NCBI GenBank assembly: GCA_003161515.1
Contig: PMOH01000510.1
Coordinates: 9,010-14,032, forward strand
DNA length: 5,023 nt
Direction: 5' to 3'
DNA from: Deltaproteobacteria bacterium
GTDB taxonomy: Bacteria > Desulfobacterota > Binatia > Binatales > Binataceae
The translations under genes were made by a program, and so were the position numbers. The notes under the pieces were generated by a model. It saw nothing but the letters and a program-made list of their open reading frames with translations, was not told the DNA's origin and did not search any database. Of this stretch, positions 1 through 5,023 are shown piece by piece (within the stretch, counting starts at the first letter, position 1; the number at the start of each line of letters is the position of its first letter).

Positions 1-149
1 GGCTCACCCTCGTTGGCGTTGGCAGCGTCGTCGAGATCGCTCGAGTCGTCGTCGGGATTCCACCACGACTTGATTTGCGAGCATCCCGAGGTCGCCAGCG
101 CGAGCGATAGCACCAGCGCGACCATCCACAGCCATCGACGTTCACGCAT
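1..149 (-). CDS. N-terminal part of a putative lipoprotein, cut by the window edge
   Basis: The minus-strand frame is open from an ATG at 149 to the window edge (49 codons). It starts MRERRWLWMVALVLSLALA, then TSGC, a textbook lipoprotein signal: basic n-region (R2, R4, R5), hydrophobic core at residues 6-19 and a lipidation cysteine at 23. The -3 residue of the lipobox is Thr rather than the usual Leu. After Cys23 comes Ser, not Asp, which would favour the outer membrane if the organism has a Lol system. The visible mature part is short, hydrophilic and rich in Asp (DDD and LDD runs), as in a flexible tether. Two in-frame ATGs lie upstream, at 173 and 179. The one at 173 has GGGA a few bases before it and would lengthen the n-region by eight residues. 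I prefer 149 on signal-peptide shape although it lacks a clear ribosome site. No functional domain is visible. It diverges from the transporter at 255. Confidence 0.72.
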   Translation of the reverse strand, partial: MRERRWLWMVALVLSLALATSGCSQIKSWWNPDDDSSDLDDAANANEGE

Positions 150-254
150 CGGCGCCGAAACGAAAATTCTCATCGCCATCCCGATAGCCCAGTTCGACCG
201 GGAATCGCAATCGCTTTGTAAATCGGCATGTCCATCGAGTAGTGTTGGCGGACT

Positions 255-1628
255 GTGGCAACCCGGGATTCGAGCGAAAAAATCGGCCTTCGTCCCCTGC
301 TAATCTACGCGCAGGCGCAGACCGGCCTCAACCTGTGCGTGACTCTGATCGGGCTCCATCTTCTATATTTTTATAGCGATCGGATGGGCCTGTCTCCATC
401 GCTGGCCGGACTTGCATTCTTCCTCGCGCTGGTGCTCGACGCGGTGACCGACCCGCTGGTCGGCAACATTTCCGATCGCGCGCGCTTCAAGTCCGGTCGT
501 CGCCGTCCGTTTTTCTTGGCCGCGATTCCGATGGCCGTCTGCTACTACCTGCTGCTGTCGCCGCCGCGGCTGCATGCGGGCCTGTTCGTCTGGTTCTTCG
601 GCTTCTACTTCCTGATGCTCACGTCGCGCAAGATTTACGAGACTGCGTACAGCGCGCTGATGCCCGAACTCACGCTCGACTACGACGAACGCACCAAGCT
701 CTCGACCTTTCGCATGCTGATGGGCACGGTCGGCGACATCAGCGGAGCGCTGTTACCGTTCGCGGCGACGTACTTGTTCGCGCGCGGCACTGATTTCAAA
801 GTGACCGGCGCGATCTGCGCGATCGTAGTCGCCGGCGGCGCGATGCTCGCCTACACGGGTCTCCGCGAGCGCGCCGAGTTCTCGACGCTCGACCGTTCCC
901 GGCTGTTCGCGTCGATCAAATCGATCGCTGGCAACCGGCCCTTTATCATTCTGCTGATCGCGACGACGCTGGCCATCATGGCCATCAATATCCCGACCGT
1001 CCTGATCCGCTTTCTCGCGAAATACTGGTATCACGACGAGAACGCGGCGGCGCGATGGCTGATCGCGTACTTCGCCGGCTCGGTGATCTCGTATCCGTTC
1101 TGGTTCAGGATCACCGTGCGATTCGAAAAGAAGCCGGCATTCGTGGTTGCGATGGTCTGCAACGCGCTCGGCTCGCTGATGTTCATGACGATGACGCCGC
1201 AGAGCACGTACGCACTCTACCTCTTGATGGCATTCACCGGCTTCTCGGCGATCGGAATCTGGGTGACGCAGATGTCGGCGTCGGCAGACGTGATCGAATG
1301 GGACGAGGAGCGCACCGGCCAGCGGCAGGAAGGCGCATACGGCGGAATCACCTCGATGTCGATAAAGATGGCGGTCGCGATAACGCTGCTGATGGTCGGC
1401 CCGGTCCTGAGCTGGGTCGGCTACAAACCCGGCGGCGGCGATATCACTCCCAAAGCAGGCGAACACCTGCGCGCACTGTTCGCACTCGCCCCCGCCGCAA
1501 TCTACCTGCTAAGTGCTCTGGTCTTCTCGCGATACCCAATCACCCGCGAAAGCCACCGAGCAATGCGCGACCGCCTGTCCGCAAGAAGCGCAGCCGCCGA
1601 CCAAGAAAAATCAAAAGCCATCGCATAA
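255..1628 (+). CDS. MFS transporter of the GPH (MelB-like) cation symporter family
   Basis: A 457-residue inner-membrane carrier of normal length for the glycoside-pentoside-hexuronide:cation symporter family (MFS_2), with about 12 hydrophobic segments and a hydrophilic tail from about residue 430. Helix I leads to YFYSDRMGLS. Helix II carries D62 and D66 in LDAVTDPLVG, the spacing of the cation-binding Asp pair of MelB (D55, D59). The loop after it has the MFS signature around SDRARFKSGRRRP (73-85). A second family signature lies near residues 345-375 (DEERTGQRQEGAYGG then SIK). By alignment from memory, the sugar-binding Asp residues of MelB correspond to N26 and E129, so a melibiose-like substrate is unlikely and the substrate is unknown. 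The start is GTG: a TAG at 240-242 closes the frame upstream and this is the first standard start codon after it. The next in-frame ATG would remove helix I. The ribosome site is weak (GGCGG, 3 nt before GTG). No adjacent catabolic gene reveals the cargo. Confidence 0.9.
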   Translation: MATRDSSEKIGLRPLLIYAQAQTGLNLCVTLIGLHLLYFYSDRMGLSPSLAGLAFFLALVLDAVTDPLVGNISDRARFKSGRRRPFFLAAIPMAVCYYLLLSPPRLHAGLFVWFFGFYFLMLTSRKIYETAYSALMPELTLDYDERTKLSTFRMLMGTVGDISGALLPFAATYLFARGTDFKVTGAICAIVVAGGAMLAYTGLRERAEFSTLDRSRLFASIKSIAGNRPFIILLIATTLAIMAINIPTVLIRFLAKYWYHDENAAARWLIAYFAGSVISYPFWFRITVRFEKKPAFVVAMVCNALGSLMFMTMTPQSTYALYLLMAFTGFSAIGIWVTQMSASADVIEWDEERTGQRQEGAYGGITSMSIKMAVAITLLMVGPVLSWVGYKPGGGDITPKAGEHLRALFALAPAAIYLLSALVFSRYPITRESHRAMRDRLSARSAAADQEKSKAIA

Positions 1629-1634
1629 CGACGA

Positions 1635-1697
1635 CATTCTGAGCGCAGTCCTTGTGTCATTCTGAGCGCAGCGAAGAATGACACAAGACGGAATGAC
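1635..1697. repeat. Palindromic intergenic repeat of the GTCATTCTGAGCG class, partial plus full copy
   Basis: The spacer just after the transporter stop holds a perfect inverted repeat: CTTGTGTCATTCT at 1651-1663 and its exact reverse complement at 1675-1687, separated by an 11-nt loop (GAGCGCAGCGA). A 14-bp direct repeat of the left part, CATTCTGAGCGCAG, lies at 1635-1648 and recurs at 1658-1671. A short trailing GGAATGAC ends at 1697. The stem is followed by no T tract on either strand, so a rho-independent terminator is not favoured, although the hairpin could protect the transporter mRNA 3' end. Its core resembles the unit at 3060-3095, so I read it as a dispersed REP-like intergenic repeat. 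Confidence 0.75.
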
Positions 1698-1730
1698 TTG
1701 GACAAGAAGACGGCGACGAAACATTTCGCC

Positions 1731-1770
1731 GAAATAAATAAGGGCCGCGGCTCTGTGACCCGCGGCCCTT
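1731..1770 (-). terminator. Rho-independent terminator of the acyl-CoA dehydrogenase gene
   Basis: On the minus strand, 24 nt after the dehydrogenase stop, a perfect 11-bp GC-rich stem (AAGGGCCGCGG at 1770-1760 with CCGCGGCCCTT at 1750-1740) closes a 9-nt loop. It runs straight into the T-rich tail TTATTTATTT (1741-1732). The opposite strand has A-rich sequence before the stem and no T run after it, so the terminator works mainly for the minus-strand gene. Stem, spacing and tail are all seen directly. Confidence 0.85.
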
Positions 1771-1794
1771 GGTCAATCAATCTTGTTGTCGCGA

Positions 1795-2928
1795 TCACCC
1801 CAGAAGTGACTTGGCCACTGTCTCCCGATGGACTGGGGCGTTGCCGAAGTTGGCTTCGCCGGCCAGGGCGCGGCGATGGAATAGATGCATGTCGTGCTCC
1901 CAGGTGAAGCCGATGCCGCCGTGGACCTGGATTGCTTCCGACGTGACGTTCTTCGCCATGTCGGAGGCGTACGCTTTCGCCATTGGCACCGCAGTCTGTG
2001 CTTCCGCGCCCTTGGTATCGACGGTCCAGCATGCGTAGTAGGTCAGCGATCGCGCGTTCTCGACCGCGACCATCATATCGACGCACTTGTGCTTGACCGC
2101 CTGGAACGATCCGATCGGCTTGCCGAATTGCACGCGCGTCTTCGCGTACTCGACCGACATGTCGAGCGCCTTCTGCGCGGTCCCGACCATCTCGGCCGCG
2201 AGCCCCGCGGTCGCGATATCGAGCGTGCGCCGCAGAATCGGCCATCCCTCGCCTTCCTTGCCGATCATGTCGGTTGCTGGAACTTTCACATTGTCGAATT
2301 TGACGTGGCACAAACGCCGCGTCATATCGACCGTCTTCAGCTGCGTGATCGTAAGGCCCTTCGCAGTTTTGGGAACCGTCAGAATCGTGATTCCCTTGTC
2401 ACCGCTGCCGCCGGTGCGGACCGCGACCGCAATCCCGTCGGCGACGTGCGCGTCGGGCACGAAAAACTTCTCGCCGGTGATCGTGTATTCGTTGCCGCTC
2501 TTGGTCGCCTTGAGCTGGATTCCCTCGGCGTCGAAGCGGCCAGCGGCCTCGGCAATCGCGACGGTGCCGATGAACTCGCCCTTAGCCATCCTTGGCAGGA
2601 TATTTTTCTTCAGCTCGTCGGAACCGCCTTCTATAACCAGCGGCGCCGCGAGTAGCGCGGAGGTGAACAAGGGTCCCGGCAGGAGTGCCTTGCCGGCTTC
2701 TTCGACGATCACCGTCATGTCGAGGAAGCTGCCGCCCTGGCCGCCGTAACTTTCCGGGATGAGCAGCCCCGGCCATCCGAGGTCAACCAGCTTTTTCCAG
2801 AAAGCGGCGTCGTGCGCGGTCGGGTCCGCTATCATCTGGCGGACAAACTTGGTCGGGCAGTTGTCGGCCAGAAAGCGCTTGGCCGCGTCCCGAAGCATCT
2901 CTTGTTCTTCAGAAAATCCGAAATCCAA
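1795..2928 (-). CDS. Acyl-CoA dehydrogenase family protein (FadE-like)
   Basis: A 377-residue FAD-dependent acyl-CoA dehydrogenase, complete and of usual length. It probably introduces the alpha-beta double bond into an acyl-CoA thioester in the cytoplasm; the substrate is not predictable. The N-terminal helical domain spans about 1-120 (FSEEQEMLRD at 5-14; LGWPGLLIPESYGGQGG at 50-66), the middle beta domain about 121-225, and the C-terminal helical domain about 226-377. FAD-contact motifs are R265-x-QFGxPIGSFQ (265-276) and QVHGGIGFTWEHDMHLFHRR (334-353). The usual TEPxxGSD loop is replaced by AEAAGRFD (126-133), as in the short FadE-type branch that includes steroid and side-chain degrading enzymes. 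E246 (AGLAAEMVG) and E358 (LAGEANFG) are candidate catalytic bases; I cannot decide between them by eye. The start is TTG, chosen because GGAGG lies 8 nt upstream and the product begins with the typical MDFGFSEEQ. The gene stands alone, with its own terminator and no electron-transfer flavoprotein or CoA ligase next to it. Confidence 0.93.
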   Translation of the reverse strand: MDFGFSEEQEMLRDAAKRFLADNCPTKFVRQMIADPTAHDAAFWKKLVDLGWPGLLIPESYGGQGGSFLDMTVIVEEAGKALLPGPLFTSALLAAPLVIEGGSDELKKNILPRMAKGEFIGTVAIAEAAGRFDAEGIQLKATKSGNEYTITGEKFFVPDAHVADGIAVAVRTGGSGDKGITILTVPKTAKGLTITQLKTVDMTRRLCHVKFDNVKVPATDMIGKEGEGWPILRRTLDIATAGLAAEMVGTAQKALDMSVEYAKTRVQFGKPIGSFQAVKHKCVDMMVAVENARSLTYYACWTVDTKGAEAQTAVPMAKAYASDMAKNVTSEAIQVHGGIGFTWEHDMHLFHRRALAGEANFGNAPVHRETVAKSLLG

Positions 2929-2936
2929 CTTACGTG

Positions 2937-2941
2937 CCTCC
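2937..2941 (-). promoter_or_regulatory. Shine-Dalgarno site fixing the TTG start of the dehydrogenase
   Basis: The minus strand reads ACGGAGGCACGTAAG and then TTG. GGAGG is a full anti-SD match with an 8-nt spacer, which supports the TTG at 2928 over the first in-frame ATG (codon 11 of the called protein, in EQEML). Confidence 0.85.
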
Positions 2942-2964
2942 GTTTTGTCGATGGGAATCCTGCG

Positions 2965-3014
2965 GCTTGAAACCGCTCAGATCCATGTTTCAGGTACCAT
3001 TAAGGGTTTCAAGC
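2965..3014. promoter_or_regulatory. Possible operator: three TGAAAC/GTTTCA boxes at 19-bp steps
   Basis: GCTTGAAACC (2965-2974) and GGTTTCAAGC (3005-3014) are perfect reverse complements, 10 bp each. A third box, GTTTCA, lies between them at 2987-2992. The six-base cores start at 2968 (inverted, TGAAAC), 2987 and 3006, exactly 19 bp apart, or nearly two helical turns. The array sits 24 to 73 bp upstream of the dehydrogenase ribosome site, where an operator for that gene would lie. I could not identify a convincing -35/-10 pair, and no regulator gene is in the window. The boxes are seen; an operator function is inferred. Confidence 0.35.
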
Positions 3015-3043
3015 GTGCAAGCGCCGGGAATGTCGTGAGGTTT

Positions 3044-3236
3044 GTCACTCCGAGTCTTTGTGTCATCCCGAGCGAAGGCCGAGGGACCCCGGATCTTTTT
3101 CGACGCTAGAAGGTGCACCTTAACCGCGGATCGAGTGATGTCCTTGGCAGGCGCATTTCGATCGCTCCGTGGTTGGGGGTGCGTCGGCTGGCTTTCAGAA
3201 TGATCCGGGGTCCCTCGGCTACGCTCGGGATGACAC
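3044..3236. repeat. Inverted pair of GTCATCCCGAGCG repeats (BIME- or MITE-like) with a partial copy
   Basis: Left arm 3060-3095 and right arm 3202-3236 are reverse complements over about 35 bp, starting GTGTCATCCCGAGCG and ending CCGAGGGACCCCGGATC, with a one-base indel and one substitution near the middle. A degenerate partial copy, GTCACTCCGAG, precedes the left arm at 3044-3054. Between the arms, 3096-3201 contains a T5 run and no reading frame I can support. No target-site duplication is visible at the outer edges, so a pair of inverted REP-like units is at least as likely as a small non-autonomous transposon. The element fills much of the divergent spacer 2929-3312 and separates the dehydrogenase and methyltransferase promoters. 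Apart from this repeat and the boxes at 2965-3014, I see nothing else in that spacer. Confidence 0.8.
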
Positions 3237-3312
3237 GAGAGAGAAGGCGTGTCACCAGCTTGATTCGCGCGGGGAAACCGCAACAATGAGGATTCGATTC
3301 ACTGAAAAGAAA

Positions 3313-4086
3313 ATGGAACACAAAGATCTTGTCCGCGAAGAGTTCACCCGACAGGCGAACGACTACGCGAATGCGCCTGCGATCCTCGACGCGGAGCATC
3401 TGCGCAAGCTGGTCGAGTTGGTTGCGCCGCCGCGCGATGCGCGCGTGCTGGAAGTCGCCACTGGACCGGGGCACGTCGCGATGGCGTTTGCGGCGGTGTG
3501 CCGCGAAGTCGTCGGCATCGATCTGACTGACGCGCCGCTCAGGATTGCCGAGAAGATGCGCGCGGAGCGTGGACTCAGCAACGTGAGCTTCCAGAAGGGC
3601 GACGTCGAGTCGCGGCTGCCGTTCAAGGACGGTGAGTTCGATGTCGTCGTGTGCCGGTTCGCAGTCCATCACTTTGCGGAGCCGTACAATGTGATCGCTG
3701 AGATGGCGCGAGTGTGCCGGGCTGACGGGCTGGTGGCGATTGAGGATTTGATTGCCAGCGAACAGCCTGAGCGCGCGGCCTACTACAACGAATTCGAACG
3801 GCTGCGAGACACGTCGCATACCAACGCGCTCGCGATGAGTGAGTTGATCAAGATAATGGGCGCGGCCGGCCTCGAGATAGTGCGGTTCACGTCGCATGGC
3901 TACCGCACTCCGGTGTCGCAGTGGATTAAGGCGGCGAATGCGTCGCCGGAGCGAGCGGCGAAGGCGCTTGCGATGGTCGAGCGCGACGCGCAAGAGGATC
4001 TGAGCGGCGCGCGTCCAGTAAAAATCGACGGCGAGATGTATTTCACATACAGAATCGCAATGTTGGTAACGCGCAAGCTGCGTTGA
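3313..4086 (+). CDS. Class I SAM-dependent methyltransferase (Methyltransf_11-like)
   Basis: A 257-residue soluble methyltransferase with a Rossmann-type SAM fold. Motif I is VLEVATGPG (45-53), which binds the SAM methionine. Asp70 at the end of beta 2 (VVGIDLT) is the expected ribose ligand. GD at 96-97 followed by LPF (102-104) is the adenine-side motif, and FDVVVCRFAVHHF (109-121) is motif IV with the HHF typical of the UbiE/YcgJ-like branch. The C-terminal third (about 145-257) would form the substrate cap; the acceptor is unknown. A menaquinone/ubiquinone methylation role is not supported because no quinone gene is nearby. I start at the ATG giving MEHKDLVREEFTRQA, which matches how relatives usually begin. 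An in-frame ATG at 3286 (GGGGA about 10 nt upstream) would add nine residues. Any start before 3237 would lie in the intergenic repeat and is rejected. The gene diverges from the dehydrogenase and converges on the FIST gene. Confidence 0.9.
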   Translation: MEHKDLVREEFTRQANDYANAPAILDAEHLRKLVELVAPPRDARVLEVATGPGHVAMAFAAVCREVVGIDLTDAPLRIAEKMRAERGLSNVSFQKGDVESRLPFKDGEFDVVVCRFAVHHFAEPYNVIAEMARVCRADGLVAIEDLIASEQPERAAYYNEFERLRDTSHTNALAMSELIKIMGAAGLEIVRFTSHGYRTPVSQWIKAANASPERAAKALAMVERDAQEDLSGARPVKIDGEMYFTYRIAMLVTRKLR

Positions 4087-4091
4087 TCTTT

Positions 4092-4241
4092 GCCTCTCCC
4101 GTCGAGGGGAGAGGCCGCCGCTCGTCTTCGAGTGGCGGGTGAGGGACCGACTTTTCCGAGATTCCGGATGTGCGGCGCAACGGATAACCGCGCCGCACAA
4201 ACGTCCCTCACCCTAACCCTCTCCCGACGAACGGGCGAGGG
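4092..4241. repeat. Composite nested inverted-repeat element (CCCTCACCCTAACCCTCTCCC class)
   Basis: Nearly the whole convergent spacer is stem-forming. Hairpin A is GCCTCTCCC/GGGAGAGGC (4092-4100 with 4107-4115, 6-nt loop). Hairpin B is CCGCCGCTCG/CGAGTGGCGG (4115-4124 with 4129-4138, one G-U pair, TCTT loop). A long-range 11-bp match joins GGGTGAGGGAC (4137-4147) to GTCCCTCACCC (4203-4213). Inside it is hairpin C, TGTGCGGCGC/GCGCCGCACA (4169-4178 with 4190-4199). Hairpin D is CCCTCTCCC/GGGCGAGGG (4217-4225 with 4233-4241, one mismatch). The two ends are themselves related, like two REP units facing each other. The GTGAGGG...CCCTCACCCTAACCCTCTCCC motif is, from general knowledge, a common dispersed repeat in proteobacterial and metagenomic genomes. 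It begins 6 nt after the methyltransferase stop and ends 24 nt before the FIST stop, so it may block read-through both ways, although neither side has a T tract. Confidence 0.8.
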
Positions 4242-4264
4242 AATAAGAGCGGACAGTTGTCTGT

Positions 4265-5023
4265 TCATGATTTCTTTCCCGAGATCAATGCGAGGACGCC
4301 TGAGTATTGGAGCAGGGAGGTTTGCTCGGCTAGCGCGCTGATTTCAAAACCGGTGAAGAAGCCGGCGATCGGGATTGGGCCGAGTGCCCTCCTTATATAG
4401 GCGGAGTCGTGGCCGGGGATGTTGTAGAGGCCAATTCCGCGTGAGACGCAATTGAAGTACAGGCCGAACGCGGGCGGCGCTTTGACGCTGATGCGATCGT
4501 TGACGTCGTCGAGCGTCGCCTTCAGGTCCTGGCGCGAGCGCTCGGCGTCGCGCAGGACGAAACCAATCGTGTCGCCGACCTTGGGCTGGAATGCGACCGC
4601 GATCACGCCATGCTCCTCGCTGGCACCGACGATATTACGCACGACAAATTGGCCGCGCTCGATCGTATCCGAATTCTCGTACACCGGAATCGCGACGAAC
4701 ACGTAGGTCAGCGCACGCCGCAGGTCGTCGGCCAGCGGACCCGCGGCCTCGGCGAAGACTTCGTACGCGGGGCGGCCGTCGAGTTCGATCAAGATATTGT
4801 CGCGGGCCGCGGTCACGCGATGCGCCGTTCCGATCAAACCGCACGCGATCGTATTGGCGAGCGTCAGATCGAACTCTCCCGCGAGAAGCATCCCGGAGAC
4901 TGCGTTCGAGCTGATGGTGTCGCCGCAGAAAACAAAGGTCTCGCCGATTGATCCATCTTCACTTGCGCCGCCGCCTGCGATCGTCAGGCCGGGCAGTTCT
5001 TTGCCGAGAGCTTCGAGGGTTGC
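4265..5023 (-). CDS. FIST N/C-domain sensory protein, 5' end cut by the window
   Basis: The minus-strand frame is open from the window edge to the stop, giving 252 residues. The first internal ATG (4891) is not the start, because the 44 codons before it are clearly coding (LPGLTIAGGGASEDG, then ETFVFCGD), matching the end of the FIST_N domain. The rest fits FIST_C: DGRPAYEVF, a central beta-rich stretch, GLYFNCVSRG, and the terminal GPIPIAGFFTGFEI with LLQYSGVLALIS. FIST proteins are usually about 370-400 residues, so about 120-150 N-terminal residues lie outside. The family is described as an intracellular ligand-sensing module, proposed to bind small molecules such as amino acids, alone or fused to signalling domains. 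No transmembrane segment, kinase, GGDEF or receiver domain is fused on the visible side; the protein ends soon after FIST_C with SGKKS. The end of FIST_C is usually Gly/Glu-rich (GGGEIGP), and here it reads TGFEISA. The family call is fairly sure; the role is unknown. Confidence 0.85.
   Translation of the reverse strand, partial: ATLEALGKELPGLTIAGGGASEDGSIGETFVFCGDTISSNAVSGMLLAGEFDLTLANTIACGLIGTAHRVTAARDNILIELDGRPAYEVFAEAAGPLADDLRRALTYVFVAIPVYENSDTIERGQFVVRNIVGASEEHGVIAVAFQPKVGDTIGFVLRDAERSRQDLKATLDDVNDRISVKAPPAFGLYFNCVSRGIGLYNIPGHDSAYIRRALGPIPIAGFFTGFEISALAEQTSLLQYSGVLALISGKKS

Noticed and set aside
753..1466. A 237-codon minus-strand frame opposite the transporter
   Set aside because: Arg/His/Asp-rich product typical of antisense shadow coding; the plus strand encodes a full GPH transporter.
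1635..1697. Repeated units considered as a CRISPR array
   Set aside because: There are only one full and partial copies, with no regular spacers and no cas genes in the window.
1502..2311. A 269-codon minus-strand frame across the transporter end, the terminator and the dehydrogenase
   Set aside because: It overlaps the real dehydrogenase in another frame on the same strand and crosses its terminator. Composition is Arg-rich and no motif is visible.
1885..2749. Long plus-strand frames (1885-2655 and 2087-2749) opposite the dehydrogenase
   Set aside because: The minus strand here encodes a complete, motif-rich acyl-CoA dehydrogenase. The plus-strand products show no recognisable domain.
3110..3121. 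Perfect 12-bp palindrome AAGGTGCACCTT
   Set aside because: About one 12-bp perfect palindrome is expected by chance in 5 kb, and it has no clear relation to either promoter.
3169..3312. Long N-terminal extension of the methyltransferase from GTG 3169
   Set aside because: The extra codons translate the right arm of the intergenic repeat (3202-3236), and the family fold starts at about 3313.
2942..3312. Sigma-70 promoters for the divergent dehydrogenase and methyltransferase genes (for example TTGAAA at 3012-3007, TTGATT at 3260-3265)
   Set aside because: The -35-like hexamers have no acceptable -10 partner at 16-18 bp, so no promoter is called.
3106..4200. A 364-codon open frame on the minus strand opposite the methyltransferase
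   Set aside because: It runs antisense through a clear methyltransferase and both flanking repeats. Its product is rich in Arg and His with no domain-like pattern, typical of a shadow frame in high-GC DNA.

Overview
The window is high-GC bacterial chromosome. It carries five protein-coding genes, two of them cut by the window edges, with no sign of an operon. Every gene is transcribed opposite to its neighbour: partial lipoprotein (-), sugar/cation-type MFS transporter (+), acyl-CoA dehydrogenase (-), SAM-dependent methyltransferase (+), partial FIST sensory-domain protein (-). All intergenic spaces are therefore either divergent (promoter-bearing) or convergent (terminator-bearing).

Nothing here fixes the organism. 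High GC, GTG and TTG starts with a good Shine-Dalgarno site, an outer-membrane-type lipoprotein, a short FadE-like acyl-CoA dehydrogenase and dispersed repeats with cores such as GTCATTCTGAGCGCAGCGAAGAATGAC, GTCATCCCGAGCG...CGAGGGACC and CCCTCACCCTAACCCTCTCCC suggest a Gram-negative environmental lineage. Candidatus Binatota, Acidobacteriota or a deltaproteobacterial group are possibilities. This is inference from style, not a phylogenetic placement.

Layout: 1-149 is the N-terminus of a lipoprotein on the minus strand. 150-254 is a short divergent spacer. 255-1628 encodes a GPH-family (MelB-like) transporter. 1629-1794 is a convergent spacer with a palindromic repeat of the GTCATTCTGAGCG class and a good rho-independent terminator for the dehydrogenase. 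1795-2928 (minus) is the dehydrogenase, starting at TTG behind a GGAGG site. 2929-3312 is a divergent spacer of about 380 bp with three evenly spaced TGAAAC/GTTTCA boxes and a 35-bp inverted-repeat pair. 3313-4086 is a class I methyltransferase. 4087-4264 is a convergent spacer filled almost entirely by a nested inverted-repeat element. 4265-5023 (minus) is the C-terminal part of a FIST protein.

The genes do not form an evident pathway. Transport, acyl-CoA oxidation, methyl transfer and ligand sensing sit side by side with separate transcription units. I see no CRISPR array, tRNA, rRNA, transposase or integrase, and no convincing new multi-gene system. The least explained features are the intergenic repeats, two of which share a partial-plus-full-copy architecture, and the 19-bp-spaced box array upstream of the dehydrogenase.
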